A DNA stretch of 54,460 nt from CAYLJJ01 sp964384025 (GCA_964384025.1 CAYLJJ010000036.1:1-54460), one strand, 5' to 3'; counted from the first letter of the stretch, positions 42,222 to 51,938 are shown. Numbers and translations: made by a program. Notes: a model not told the origin generated them from the letters alone.

Positions 42222-42479
42222 ATGAGACAGAAGATCCAGGCCCTCTTGGATGAGCGCGTTAACCCGGGCGTGGCTGGGCATGGGGGTTATATCGAGCTGG
42301 TTGACTATGCCAACCGAGTCGCCTATGTCCGTATGACTGGCGGCTGTCAGGGCTGCGCCTCCTCGCAGGCGACCCTTAAAGATGGCGTCGAGCGTGCTCT
42401 TACCCAAGCTTTCCCTCGAATTAAGGGTGTGGTGGATGTCACAGATCATGGAGCCGGCTCCAACCCCTACTACCACTAA
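42222..42479 (+). CDS. Nfu-type Fe-S scaffold/carrier domain protein
   Basis: 85 aa, a single NifU C-terminal domain with the cluster-binding C-x-x-C in MTGGCQGCASSQATLKDGVE. Delivers [4Fe-4S] clusters to apo-enzymes in the cytoplasm. RBS GGAG. It overlaps ttcA, which encodes an Fe-S tRNA-thiolation enzyme and thus a plausible client, by 32 bp. Confidence 0.92.
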   Translation: MRQKIQALLDERVNPGVAGHGGYIELVDYANRVAYVRMTGGCQGCASSQATLKDGVERALTQAFPRIKGVVDVTDHGAGSNPYYH

Positions 42480-43290
42480 AGCTCGGCTTCGTCGCCGCCT
42501 TAACCGGCGGATGATGCGTGCGGTGACCCGTTATCAGCTTATCCTTCCCAAGGATCGCATCATGGTGGCGATCTCAGGGGGCAAAGACAGCTATGCTCTC
42601 TTGGATCTCCTCTGGAGGAGCCAACAGCGGGCGCCCTTTAAGTTTGAGATCATCGCGGTTCATATCGATCAGGGGCAGCCAGGATACCAAGGGGAGGAGT
42701 TGGCCGCTTGGCTGGCTCGCTTTGGTGCCCCCTACGAGATTCTCCATAAAGATACCTACTCTGTGGTTCAACGGGTGAGCAAACCAGGGGAGACCCTCTG
42801 CGCGCCCTGCTCCCGGATGCGTCGAGGGGTCCTCTACTCAGCGGCGGAGCGCCTGGGTTGTAATAAGATCGCCCTGGGGCATCACCGAGATGATGCTCTG
42901 GAGACTCTGCTGCTCAACCTCTTCTATACAGGGCGTTTGCAGGCGATGCCGCCGCGCTATCTGACCAACGATGAGCGCTTTCAGGTGATCCGCCCTCTCA
43001 TCGAGTGTGCTGAGGCGGAGATCGCTGAATATGCTGCTTTGATGGACTTTCCCATCCTGCCCTGTACTCTCTGTGGCAGCCAGCCGGGTCTAAAGCGCCA
43101 AGCGATGAAGCAGCTCCTGAATCAGCTGGAGGCTCAGAACCCTGGACTTAGGGATGTGATGTTGGCTGCCCTCAAAAATGTGCGTGGAAGTCACCTTATG
43201 GATTTGGCCCTGATGGGTCCCCCCCCAAAAGAGAGCAAAGAGCCCAAACAGCCCGATTCAGAGAGCGAGCTGATCCAGATAGATGCTTAA
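42448..43290 (+). CDS. ttcA: tRNA 2-thiocytidine synthetase TtcA
   Basis: 280 aa from the ATG at 42448. PP-loop SGGKDS at 43-48, cluster ligands C118/C121 (CAPC) and C206/C209 (PCTLCGSQ), and ALGHHRDDALETLLLN, all diagnostic for TtcA, which makes s2C32 in tRNA using an Fe-S cluster. Overlaps nfu by 32 bp and the tolC-like gene by 8 bp. Confidence 0.93.
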   Translation: MEPAPTPTTTKARLRRRLNRRMMRAVTRYQLILPKDRIMVAISGGKDSYALLDLLWRSQQRAPFKFEIIAVHIDQGQPGYQGEELAAWLARFGAPYEILHKDTYSVVQRVSKPGETLCAPCSRMRRGVLYSAAERLGCNKIALGHHRDDALETLLLNLFYTGRLQAMPPRYLTNDERFQVIRPLIECAEAEIAEYAALMDFPILPCTLCGSQPGLKRQAMKQLLNQLEAQNPGLRDVMLAALKNVRGSHLMDLALMGPPPKESKEPKQPDSESELIQIDA

Positions 43291-44641
43291 ACTTCTCTCT
43301 CTCAGCCTCCTCCTGGGCTGCAGCGCTGCCCCTGAGCGCCCCGAGCTGCGTTCCCAACTCCCTCAATCGATCCCTGAACAGGGCGGAGAAACAGCACCGC
43401 TCCAACGTTGGTGGGAGGGCCTGGGTCACCCTGGCTTGAGCGCTCTGATGGGGCGAGTCTTTAAGGATAACCTGAGCTTACGGCAGCAGTGGTTGAAGGT
43501 GGTCCAAGCTCGCGTGGCTGCTCAGATCTCTGGATCGGCGCGTTGGCCTCAGCTGGAAGCCAGCCTCAGTCAGGGCCGTGCTCGCAGCTATGACTTTATG
43601 GGCAACTCAGCCACCCACGATCAGTATGGGGTCTCCGCTCAAGTGGCCTATGAGCTGGATCTCTGGGGTCAGGTGGAGTCGCTGACCCGGGGCGCCTCAA
43701 CGGAGGGCCGCGCCCCCGACGCCACCGATAACCCCCACGCTATGAACCTCGCAGCTTCAACGGCGGAGCAGTGGTTTTTGCTTTTGGAGCAGCGCGCCCT
43801 CTTGGAGTTGTTAGAGGCTCAGGTTGAGCTGAACCGGACCTTCTTGGAGCTGGCTCGGTTGCGTTGGGGTAACAGCCTTGGCGCGGGGGTAGATGTCCTT
43901 CAGCAGCAGGAGCAGCTCCTGCGCCTTGAAGCGCAGCGCCCTCTCTTTAAGTCCCGCGTTCGCAGCCTGGAGAATCAGCTGCGTCTCCTCACCGGGCAGG
44001 GGCCAGGGAGCCTAGAGACCCCAGTCCGCTTTAAGGCACTGTCTCCAGTCCCCAAAGTGGGCCTGCCCTTGGAGATCATTCGACAGCGCCCCGATATTCA
44101 GGCCGCAGAGCAGCAGCTCATCGCCGCAGATCATCGGGTCGCCGCAGCCCTGGCTCAGCGCTACCCCGCTATCCGCCTCACCGGCAGTATGGGCTATCAG
44201 GCGGAGGATCTGGGAGATCTCCTTGATCGTTGGATCTGGAACTTGGTGGGCAGCCTCAGCGCCTCTCTCTTTGATGGAGGACGACGCGCCGCTGAGGTAG
44301 AGCGCAGTCGAGCCCTCCTGCAGGAGCGCGCCTTGGCTTTTAAAGAGAAGGCGCTCATCGCCCTTAAGGAGATCTCCAACGCCCTAGCCTCCGAGGCGGG
44401 GGAGCGAGCACATCTGAAGCTCCTAGAGAGCGAGCTGGAAGTAGCGCGGCTCCTCTTAGGAGAAACTCAAGCACGCTACACCGAAGGCCTGAGCGATTAT
44501 CTCCCTGTCCTGACTGCGCTCCGAGCGCTCCAACAGCTTGAGCAGAGCCGCCTAACTGTTCAACGGCGGATCATCTCTCAGCGTATCCAACTCCACCGCG
44601 CACTCGGGGGAGACTGGGCTCAGATCCTGGAGAAGAGATGA
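43283..44641 (+). CDS. TolC/NodT-family outer-membrane efflux lipoprotein
   Basis: 452 aa. Lipobox LLLGC (Cys13). Two long helical repeats (OEP domains): WWEGLGHPGLSALMGRVFKDNLSL … and the RQRPDIQAAEQQLIAADHRVAAALAQRYP signature in the second half. Trimerises to form the outer-membrane duct of a tripartite pump. 4-bp overlap with the adaptor gene. Confidence 0.92.
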   Translation: MLKLLSLSLLLGCSAAPERPELRSQLPQSIPEQGGETAPLQRWWEGLGHPGLSALMGRVFKDNLSLRQQWLKVVQARVAAQISGSARWPQLEASLSQGRARSYDFMGNSATHDQYGVSAQVAYELDLWGQVESLTRGASTEGRAPDATDNPHAMNLAASTAEQWFLLLEQRALLELLEAQVELNRTFLELARLRWGNSLGAGVDVLQQQEQLLRLEAQRPLFKSRVRSLENQLRLLTGQGPGSLETPVRFKALSPVPKVGLPLEIIRQRPDIQAAEQQLIAADHRVAAALAQRYPAIRLTGSMGYQAEDLGDLLDRWIWNLVGSLSASLFDGGRRAAEVERSRALLQERALAFKEKALIALKEISNALASEAGERAHLKLLESELEVARLLLGETQARYTEGLSDYLPVLTALRALQQLEQSRLTVQRRIISQRIQLHRALGGDWAQILEKR

Positions 44642-45771
44642 AGGCTGTAAAGATCATCCTCCCTCTGCTGCTCCTCGCCGCAGGGGTCTTCGCTGCTCGA
44701 CGGCTGATCGAGATGAAGCCCGAGGCCAAGAAACATCAACAACGGCTGCGCGGCGTCCCAGTAGAGGTGCAGAGGGCGCAGCTGCGCACACATGATTTTC
44801 GGGTGCGGGGCTATGGCAGTGTTGTCGCCGCTCGTCAGCTTGATCTCCAGATCCAGGTGAGCGGTGAGATTGTCGAGCTGAATCCAAAGCTCCTCTCTGG
44901 AGGGCGCATCAAAGCGGGAGAGCCGCTTTTGAGGGTAGAGAAGCGGGACTATCAGCTCGCCATCACCCAGGCCAAAGGGCAGCTCGCGCAGGCTCGTCTT
45001 AACCAGGAGTTAGAAGCGGGGCGACAGGCGGTCGCCAACCGTGAATGGAGCCTCCTGGGAGAGAAGAAGCGGCAGGATGCGGTGCGCTCCAGGGTCCTAC
45101 GAGAGCCTCAACAGCGCAACGCCAAAGCCGCCCTGGATGCTGCTCAGGCGGGGCTATCCAAGGCTCGCCTTAACAGCATCCGAACCCAACTCAAGGCCCC
45201 CTTTAACGCTCTGATCCTCAGCGAGTCTGTGGAGTTGGGGCAGATCATCGCACCAGGGAAGCCCTTGGCTCGCTTGGTGGGCACCGATCACTTCTGGGTT
45301 CAAATGACCCTGCCTCTGGGAGAGCTGAAATATCTCCGCCTGGGAGAGCCTGTCCAGATCCATCTACAGATGGGCGAACAGAGCGTTAAGCGCTCGGGGA
45401 AGCTACTGCGCATCTTAGGAGATCTCGAGCCCAAGAGTCGCTTGGCTCGCCTCATCGTCGAGGTGGAGGACCCCTTGGGAATTCACTCCGGCGAATCCCC
45501 TCTGTTTCTGGGAGCTTTTGTAGAGTTAGAGCTGCGGCATACACAGGTGAAGGCGGTCGAGCTGCCCCGTCGCGCGCTCAAAGAGGGCGGGCTGGTCTGG
45601 ATCGTAGATCAGGAAAAGAAGCTGCGTCTTCGCTCGGTGAAGGAGCTTCGTCGGATGGAGAAGAGTGTCCTCTTGAGCGGTATTAAGGAGGGAGAGCAGG
45701 TAATCATCAGTCGTATATCTACACCTCTCCCAGGGATGCTCCTGCGTCTCCCTGAAGCAGCACAGCGATGA
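44638..45771 (+). CDS. RND efflux periplasmic adaptor (HlyD/AcrA family)
   Basis: 377 aa. N-terminal TM anchor (~5-20), lipoyl half-motif VVAARQLDLQIQVSGEIVELN … VEKRDYQLAITQAKGQLAQA, coiled-coil hairpin ~110-170, second lipoyl half APFNALILSESVELGQIIAPGKPL, then beta-barrel and membrane-proximal domain. Connects TolC and RND proteins. ATGA overlaps on both sides. Confidence 0.93.
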   Translation: MKAVKIILPLLLLAAGVFAARRLIEMKPEAKKHQQRLRGVPVEVQRAQLRTHDFRVRGYGSVVAARQLDLQIQVSGEIVELNPKLLSGGRIKAGEPLLRVEKRDYQLAITQAKGQLAQARLNQELEAGRQAVANREWSLLGEKKRQDAVRSRVLREPQQRNAKAALDAAQAGLSKARLNSIRTQLKAPFNALILSESVELGQIIAPGKPLARLVGTDHFWVQMTLPLGELKYLRLGEPVQIHLQMGEQSVKRSGKLLRILGDLEPKSRLARLIVEVEDPLGIHSGESPLFLGAFVELELRHTQVKAVELPRRALKEGGLVWIVDQEKKLRLRSVKELRRMEKSVLLSGIKEGEQVIISRISTPLPGMLLRLPEAAQR

Positions 45772-48700
45772 AGGACGCTTGGCAGCGAGGGCCTATCGCT
45801 TGGATGGCTCAAAACGCCGTAGCCGCCAACCTGTTGATGCTGATCCTGGTGGTGGGCGGCATGGTGGTCTTCTTCACTCGAGTCAAGCAGGAGGTGTTCC
45901 CCGAGTTCTCCCTCGATATGGTGAGCATCTCTGTGCCCTACCCCGGTGCGAGCCCGGCGGAGGTGGAGCAGGGCATCATCCGTGTGATCGAGGAGGGCGT
46001 TCGAGGGCTGGATGGAGTCAAGCAGGTCACCGCCCGAGCCTTGGAGGGGGTAGGCTCAGTCAGCGTAGAGATCCTGGAGGGCAGCGATCCAGATCGAATC
46101 CTCAGCGATGTTAAGACCGCTGTAGATCGCATCGTCAACTTCCCTGAGGATGCTGAGAAGCCCACCGTCTCCTTGGTCTTGGTGCGTAAGCAGGTGATTC
46201 AGCTCGCGCTCTATGGAGATCTTGATGAGGAGAGCCTGCGCCTTCTAGGGGAGCGGGTGCGCGAGGAGCTGCTCGCCCTGCCTCAAGTGACCCAGGCGGA
46301 TCTTCAGGGCACTCGCCCCCGAGAGCTCTCTGTAGAGATCAGCCAAGCGAGCCTGAGATCGCAGGGGCTCAGCCTGGGGGGCGTGGCCGGGCTCATTCGA
46401 CGCGCCTCAGTGGAGCTGCCTGGAGGCAGCCTTAAGACCCCCTCGGGTCAGATCATGCTGCGGATGACTGAGCGCCGAGACTATGCCTCGGAGTTTGAGG
46501 AGATCCACCTTCGCAGTGGCGCTGAGGGCAGCCGCCTCCTGCTCGCTGAGCTGGGGCAGATCAAGGATGGCTATCAAGATACAGATGTCTCGGCCAGCTA
46601 CAATGGGCAGCCTGCTGTGTTGGTCAATGTCTATCGAGTCGGCAAGCAAACCCCCATCGAGGTCGCCAAGGCGGTGAAGGAGTACAGCGTGCGGCTCCAG
46701 AAGGAGCTGCCAGAGGGGGTCTCCATCGCCGCTTTCAATGATCGTTCCCGTATCTTTGGCGAGCGCGTTGACCTGCTTAAACGCAACGCGCTGATGGGCC
46801 TAGTGCTGGTCTTTATCACCCTGGGGCTCTTTCTGGAGCTGCGCTTAGCGTTCTGGGTGATGTTGGGGATCCCCATCTCCTTCTTGGGCTCTTTCTGGTT
46901 TCTGCCCAGCTTTGATGTCTCCGTAAATATGATCTCTCTCTTCGCTTTTATCATAACCCTGGGCGTGGTCGTGGATGACGCCATCGTGGTGGGAGAGAAT
47001 ATCTTTGAGAAGCGAAGCCGGGGGCTCCCCTATCTACAGGCTGCTGTAGAGGGGGTACGAGAGGTGGGGGTGCCGGTCATCTTCGCGGTCTTGACCACCA
47101 TCGTGGCCTTTATGCCCCTGCTCTTTGTCCCGGGGATCAGCGGCAAGCTTTTTCGTAACATCCCCACCGTAGTGATCGCGGTGATCAGCATCTCCCTGAT
47201 CGAGTCCCTCTTTGTCCTCCCTGCTCATCTGGGCCACGTCCAACCCCAACCAAGCCGGGGGCCTCTGGCGATGCTCAACCGAGGACAACAGAAGATCTCA
47301 AAGGGACTGGAGTGGTTTATCCAGGCGATCTATGGACCGATCCTACGTAAGATCTTGAGGTTTCGCTATACCGCTTTCGCCTTCGTCCTCGCCCTGATGT
47401 TTCTCACGGTGGGCTTGGTCAAGGGGGGGCACCTAGCCTTCACCTTTATGCCTCGCCTTGAGGGAGATATCGTCAAGGTCAGCGCTCGCCTCCCTCTGGG
47501 TGCTCCTGTCGAAGAGACTGAGCGGATCCGAGATCGGCTCATCAAGACAGGCGAAGAGGTGTTGGCTCAATATGGGGGTGAGAAGATCTCCAAGGGGCTC
47601 TATGCCCAGATCGGTCAAGAGATCGGAGGCTTTGGCCCTCACAGTGGTGGGGGAGGCTCTGGGAGCCATATCGTTGACCTCAGCCTTCAGCTTGTCTCTT
47701 CAGATCAACGCGAGGTCAGCGGGGCCGAGATCGCGCGGGCTTGGCGTGAAGCCAACCAGGATCTGGTCGGTGTAGAGACCAGCAGCTTCAGCGCCGCGCT
47801 TAGGATGGGTGGGGGAATGCCGGTAGAGGTGCAGCTCCAACATCGAGAGATGGAGGTCCTGGAGAAAGCCGCAGGTCAACTGGCTGCGGCGATCCGTGAG
47901 TTTAAGGGCACCAGCGAGGTCGATGATGGTTTCACAGCGGGGAAGGTGCAGATGGATCTTAAGCTCCGCCCTGTGGCCCTCAACCTGGGATTGAGTGAGG
48001 CCGATGTAGCACGGCAGATCCGCGATGCTTTCTTTGGCGCTGAAGCTCTACGCCAGCAGCGAGGGCGGGATGAATTGAGGGTGATGGTGCGTTTGCCGCT
48101 GGCTGATCGTCAACGCCAGATCAGCTTTGAACAGTTGATGTTGCGCAGCCCAGCAGGAGGAGAGATTCCCCTCAACGAGGCGGTGGATATTCAACCTGGG
48201 CGGGCCTATTCGGAGATCAGCCGTATCGATGGTTTACAGGTTGTACATGTGACCGCTGATGTTGATCCCAGCGTCAACAAGGCTGATAAGATCCTCGATC
48301 AGCTCAAAGATAAGGTGATGCCGGGGCTATTGGCCGCATATCCAGGGCTGAGCTATAGCTTTGAAGGACAACGCAAAGATCGTAAGGAGACCTTCGCCAG
48401 CCTGGGAGTTGGTTTCCTGCTCGCCCTGTTGGCGATCTACTCTCTCCTCGCCATCCCCTTCCGCAGCTATCTTCAACCCATCATCATCATGACCGCGATC
48501 CCCTTTGGTATCATCGGCGCGGTGGCAGGACATCTGATCTCTGGATATGACCTCAGCGTGATGAGCCTGATGGGAGTGGTGGCCCTCTCTGGCATCGTGG
48601 TCAATGACTCTCTGATCTTGGTGCTGGCGATCAACCAGCGACGACGAGAGGGGGCGAGCCTCTTTGAGGCTATAGTTTATGGGGGGCAGCGTCGCTTCCG

Positions 48701-48899
48701 CCCGATCCTGCTCACCTCTCTAACCACCTTCTTTGGGCTGATGCCGATGATCTTTGAGTCCTCGGTCCAGGCTCGTTTTCTGATCCCGATGGCCCTCAGC
48801 CTGGGCTGGGGAGTGCTCTTCGCCACCTTTGTGATCCTCCTGCTGATCCCCTCCCTCTATCTGATCCTTGAGGATCTCAAGGGGATCTGGAGCGATTGA
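45768..48899 (+). CDS. RND-family multidrug/metabolite efflux transporter
   Basis: 1043 aa, full length for the HAE1/AcrB type with 12 TM helices and two periplasmic porter loops. Seen: RVKQEVFPEFSLDMVSISVPYPGASPAEVE, the TM4 proton-relay acids in ITLGVVVDDAIVVGENIFE, FMPRLEGD, and the last TM block VVALSGIVVNDSLILV. Drives export by proton influx. The divergent first loop (FPEFSLDMV) is of the broad AcrB-like group; substrate not predictable. Completes the pump operon. Confidence 0.95.
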   Translation: MKDAWQRGPIAWMAQNAVAANLLMLILVVGGMVVFFTRVKQEVFPEFSLDMVSISVPYPGASPAEVEQGIIRVIEEGVRGLDGVKQVTARALEGVGSVSVEILEGSDPDRILSDVKTAVDRIVNFPEDAEKPTVSLVLVRKQVIQLALYGDLDEESLRLLGERVREELLALPQVTQADLQGTRPRELSVEISQASLRSQGLSLGGVAGLIRRASVELPGGSLKTPSGQIMLRMTERRDYASEFEEIHLRSGAEGSRLLLAELGQIKDGYQDTDVSASYNGQPAVLVNVYRVGKQTPIEVAKAVKEYSVRLQKELPEGVSIAAFNDRSRIFGERVDLLKRNALMGLVLVFITLGLFLELRLAFWVMLGIPISFLGSFWFLPSFDVSVNMISLFAFIITLGVVVDDAIVVGENIFEKRSRGLPYLQAAVEGVREVGVPVIFAVLTTIVAFMPLLFVPGISGKLFRNIPTVVIAVISISLIESLFVLPAHLGHVQPQPSRGPLAMLNRGQQKISKGLEWFIQAIYGPILRKILRFRYTAFAFVLALMFLTVGLVKGGHLAFTFMPRLEGDIVKVSARLPLGAPVEETERIRDRLIKTGEEVLAQYGGEKISKGLYAQIGQEIGGFGPHSGGGGSGSHIVDLSLQLVSSDQREVSGAEIARAWREANQDLVGVETSSFSAALRMGGGMPVEVQLQHREMEVLEKAAGQLAAAIREFKGTSEVDDGFTAGKVQMDLKLRPVALNLGLSEADVARQIRDAFFGAEALRQQRGRDELRVMVRLPLADRQRQISFEQLMLRSPAGGEIPLNEAVDIQPGRAYSEISRIDGLQVVHVTADVDPSVNKADKILDQLKDKVMPGLLAAYPGLSYSFEGQRKDRKETFASLGVGFLLALLAIYSLLAIPFRSYLQPIIIMTAIPFGIIGAVAGHLISGYDLSVMSLMGVVALSGIVVNDSLILVLAINQRRREGASLFEAIVYGGQRRFRPILLTSLTTFFGLMPMIFESSVQARFLIPMALSLGWGVLFATFVILLLIPSLYLILEDLKGIWSD

Positions 48900-48954
48900 C
48901 ATCCATCAGAGGGTGTCTAAGGTCCTCCGCTGAATCGATTTGAGGAGCGAAGAG

Positions 48955-49500
48955 ATGAGCCTGCCAAGCTTTCATGGCACCACGATCCTGGCTGTTCGCA
49001 AGGGAGGAGAGGTGGTCCTCTGCGGGGATGGTCAGGTCACCCTGGGCAGCTCCATCATGAAGGCCAAGGCGATCAAGGTGCGCAACCTCCTAGACGGGCA
49101 GATTCTCACCGGCTTTGCAGGAGCCACCGCTGACGCTTTTACCCTCTTTGAGAAGTTTGAGGGCAAGCTGAAGGCGTTTAACAAGAACTTGACTCGTGCG
49201 GCGGTTGAGTTGGCCAAGGAGTGGCGCAGTGATCGTTATCTCAGGCGCCTGGAGGCCCTGCTCTTGGTCGCCGATGTTCGACGGACCCTGCTGATCAGCG
49301 GGACCGGGGATGTGATCGAGCCGGATGGAGACGCCATCGCTATCGGCAGCGGTGGGCAAGTAGCCCTGGCTGCTGCTCAAGCCCTGCTGGCTCACAGCGA
49401 TTTAAGCGCCCGAGAGATCGCGACTGAGGCGCTCCGTATCGCCTCTGAGCTTGACATCTACACAAACCAACAGCTCGTCGTAGAAGCGCTGAGCGAGTAG
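48955..49500 (+). CDS. hslV: ATP-dependent protease subunit HslV
   Basis: 181 aa from ATG 48955, preceded by GAGGAGCGAAGAG; an in-frame TTG at 48940 is upstream of that RBS. Processing after FHG exposes Thr9 (TTILAVRKGG), the catalytic N-terminal Thr of the proteasome-like fold. CGDGQVTLG and GTGDVIEPDGDAIAIGSGG are conserved. Forms the proteolytic core of the HslUV quality-control protease with the next gene. Confidence 0.96.
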   Translation: MSLPSFHGTTILAVRKGGEVVLCGDGQVTLGSSIMKAKAIKVRNLLDGQILTGFAGATADAFTLFEKFEGKLKAFNKNLTRAAVELAKEWRSDRYLRRLEALLLVADVRRTLLISGTGDVIEPDGDAIAIGSGGQVALAAAQALLAHSDLSAREIATEALRIASELDIYTNQQLVVEALSE

Positions 49501-49505
49501 GACCT

Positions 49506-50897
49506 ATGGATCTTCCTGTCTTCACCCCCCGCGAGACCGTCTCCGAGCTTGATCGCTTTATCATCGGCCAGGATCGGGCCAAGCGCGCTGTCGCCATCGC
49601 CCTGCGCAATCGCTGGCGCAGACAGCGGGTCTCCGACGAGCTTCGAGATGAAATCGCTCCCAAGAATATCATCATGATCGGTCCCACTGGGGTGGGCAAA
49701 ACGGAGATCGCCCGGCGCCTCGCGCGGCTGGGCCAAGCTCCCTTTCTCAAGGTTGAGGCCAGCAAGTTCACCGAGGTGGGCTATGTGGGGCGTGATGTTG
49801 AGTCGATGATCCGCGATCTCACCGAGCTTTCAATCAACATGGTGAAATCGGAGCAGGCGCAGCGAATCGAGGCGATGGCGATCCACAACGCCGAGGAGCG
49901 GATCCTTGATCAGCTCCTTGGCAAAGAGAAATCACCCAAGAGCGCCTCTAAGAGCTACTTCGCGGTGGGCCCTGACGGTGCTGCCAGAACTCAGCCAAAC
50001 CTCCTCAGCGGGAACCGAGAAGAGCTGCGCCAGCGGCTACGCCAGGGAGAGCTGGATGAGCAGCTCATCTCCATCCAGACCAGCAGCCAGGGGACGCCCA
50101 GCTTTGAGATCTTCTCCGCTTCCGGAATGGAGGAGATGATGTTCAACATTAAAGACGCCCTGGGCAATATCCCCGGTATGGGGGAGCGCAAAACCAAGGA
50201 GAAGAAGCTCAAGATCTCAGAGGCCCTGCGTATCCTCGTTGCTGAAGAGAGCGAGAAGCTGGTGGATATGGAGGCGGTGGTTCAAACCGCCCTCAGCCGA
50301 GTTCAGCAATCAGGCATCATCTTCCTGGATGAGATCGATAAGATCGCCACCAGCTCAAGCCGTGGTGGAGGTCCCGATGTCAGCCGGGGGGGTGTACAGC
50401 GGGATCTCCTGCCCATCGTCGAGGGCAGCTCAGTAAACACCAAGCATGGTGTGGTTAAGACAGACCACATCCTCTTTATCGCGGCGGGGGCTTTTCATGA
50501 GACCAAGGTCTCCGATCTGATCCCTGAGCTTCAGGGTCGCTTCCCCATCCGCGTTGAGCTGGATGCTCTGGGTCAAGAGGAGTTTTTGCGTATTCTTAAG
50601 GAGCCTCAGAACAGCCTGGTCAAGCAATATCAGGCCCTCTTAGCAACGGAGCAGCTCACAATCAGCTTCTCAGAGGAGGCTCTTGAGGAGATCGCCTGTG
50701 TGGCCTTTGAGGCCAACACCCGCCTAGAGAACATCGGCGCCCGTCGCCTTCATACGGTGATGGAGACTCTGCTTGAGGAGATATCCTTTAGAGGGCCAGA
50801 GATGGGTGGAGAGTCGATCGAGATCAGCGCTGATCTGGTGAAAGAGCGGCTCTCCAAGATTCTAGAGGATGAGGATCTGAGTCGCTATATCCTCTAA
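49506..50897 (+). CDS. hslU: HslU ATPase/unfoldase
   Basis: 463 aa. Walker A GPTGVGKT at 59-66, GYVGRDVESMIRDL pore loop, Walker B IIFLDEIDKIA, sensor ELQGRFPIRVEL, and a C-terminus ending SRYIL, which in the family docks into HslV. The I-domain (~110-240) is present. 5 bp after hslV, one transcript. Confidence 0.96.
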   Translation: MDLPVFTPRETVSELDRFIIGQDRAKRAVAIALRNRWRRQRVSDELRDEIAPKNIIMIGPTGVGKTEIARRLARLGQAPFLKVEASKFTEVGYVGRDVESMIRDLTELSINMVKSEQAQRIEAMAIHNAEERILDQLLGKEKSPKSASKSYFAVGPDGAARTQPNLLSGNREELRQRLRQGELDEQLISIQTSSQGTPSFEIFSASGMEEMMFNIKDALGNIPGMGERKTKEKKLKISEALRILVAEESEKLVDMEAVVQTALSRVQQSGIIFLDEIDKIATSSSRGGGPDVSRGGVQRDLLPIVEGSSVNTKHGVVKTDHILFIAAGAFHETKVSDLIPELQGRFPIRVELDALGQEEFLRILKEPQNSLVKQYQALLATEQLTISFSEEALEEIACVAFEANTRLENIGARRLHTVMETLLEEISFRGPEMGGESIEISADLVKERLSKILEDEDLSRYIL

Positions 50898-50933
50898 CAG
50901 AAGAGCCTACCCAAATTTGAAGCTCAGATTTTC

Positions 50934-51201
50934 GGTAGTGCTGAAGATGTAGTGATTAACAATTACTCTTTAGTTGCATGTTGTAATTGTGAACAAAGTC
51001 CCATATCGCTCCAATATGGTTCTCTAACTTCTTTGAAAATGACAAACTCTTGCGGACAAGTCGCTGAGGTTTAATCACTTGCGCGCGAGCATATGCAATT
51101 TTGCCCTGAGCACAAAATTTACCTGAATTTTGAAGAGCCACCAAACGAAGGTAAGCGATAATTCGACTGTTCTCTTTCTTGAAAAGAATGCATGAAGTCA
51201 A
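50934..51201 (-). pseudogene. IS1-family insertion-sequence relic: right end and transposase C-terminus
   Basis: The minus-strand frame ending at 50956 reads …RLVRKSLSFSKKLENHIG, AIWDFVHNYN…, a close likeness to the C-terminal end of IS1-family DDE transposases. Just outside the stop, 50934-50958 begins GGTAGTGCTGAAGATG, similar to the IS1 terminal repeat (GGT-x-x-TGCTG). Only ~75 residues remain; no N-terminal part or second terminal repeat was found before yjbQ. A dead remnant 37 bp after hslU. Confidence 0.6.
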
Positions 51202-51464
51202 ACCAATGCAAGAGATTAAACCTCAGCAATTGCCCTGCTTTTCAATAGATAAGCGAGCTAAAGGAGACAAGATGAGATTTGAATTCAACATTCGTACGGG
51301 ACAAAGGGAGGAGTTGGTCGACATCACCAAACAGATCGCATCAGCCGTAAAAGAGAGCGGCGTCTTCGATGGTCTGGTTTCTGTCTATGCCCAGGGAGCA
51401 ACGGGAGCAATCATGATCCAGGAGAACTGGGACGACAGCGTACAAACCGACGTGATCAATCTGT

Positions 51465-51492
51465 TACCCACTGGATACGTATCCAGTGGGTA
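51465..51492. repeat. 28-bp perfect palindrome at the insertion junction
   Basis: TACCCACTGGATAC followed directly by its reverse complement. It spans the point where yjbQ coding sequence gives way to the insert and includes the new stop codon. It could be the end of the inserted element, a fold-back formed during repair, or a terminator. Confidence 0.85.
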
Positions 51493-51566
51493 GTACAGCT
51501 TCTCTTTGCTTTCTCTGGATTCGTATGGTATTTTCATTAAAGCAGGCAACTTATGGAGATTTTAGC

Positions 51567-51830
51567 GTGTTTCAAGAAATCATCATCTTGAATCTCATTC
51601 TATTCTTATTTTTGGGGTGTAAAAACGAAGACAAGGATGCATCAAGTGAAATAGGTCGTGTCCACACTTTCTGTTACGATTGCGCTCCATGTGGCTGTGT
51701 TAACGGTTTAGAATTCTCAGATGGTGAATGTTGGGTGGAATCTGAAGTTGAACCAGTGGGTCTTTGTCATCCTAATCGAGATCCAGAATTACCAAACTTT
51801 GAAATTGAATGTACCGAAGTGTGTGAATAA
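51567..51830 (+). CDS. Small Cys-rich lipoprotein inside the yjbQ insertion
   Basis: 87 aa from GTG 51567, with GGAG 8 nt upstream. Signal FQEIIILNLILFLFLGC gives lipobox LFLGC. The mature part is acidic and Cys-rich (FCYDCAPCGCVNG, ending ECTEVCE). No family recognised. AT-rich compared with the rest of the window. A 75-bp stretch of its coding sequence is repeated downstream. Confidence 0.55.
   Translation: MFQEIIILNLILFLFLGCKNEDKDASSEIGRVHTFCYDCAPCGCVNGLEFSDGECWVESEVEPVGLCHPNRDPELPNFEIECTEVCE
51645..51719 (+). repeat. 75-bp exact direct repeat, copy 1
   Basis: Identical to 51864-51938 (219 bp downstream). This copy lies in the small lipoprotein gene and encodes SEIGRVHTFCYDCAPCGCVNG. Exact identity implies a recent duplication. 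Confidence 0.95.
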
Positions 51831-51863
51831 AATGGCACCGAAATATCTCCAGAATTTTTGCCT

Positions 51864-51938
51864 AGTGAAATAGGTCGTGTCCACACTTTCTGTTACGATT
51901 GCGCTCCATGTGGCTGTGTTAACGGTTTAGAATTCTCA
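51864..51938 (+). repeat. 75-bp exact direct repeat, copy 2
   Basis: Second copy, followed within ~10 bp by the resumed yjbQ coding sequence. It is a partial gene copy (no signal, no C-terminus) and is open in the frame of the yjbQ C-terminal half. Confidence 0.95.
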
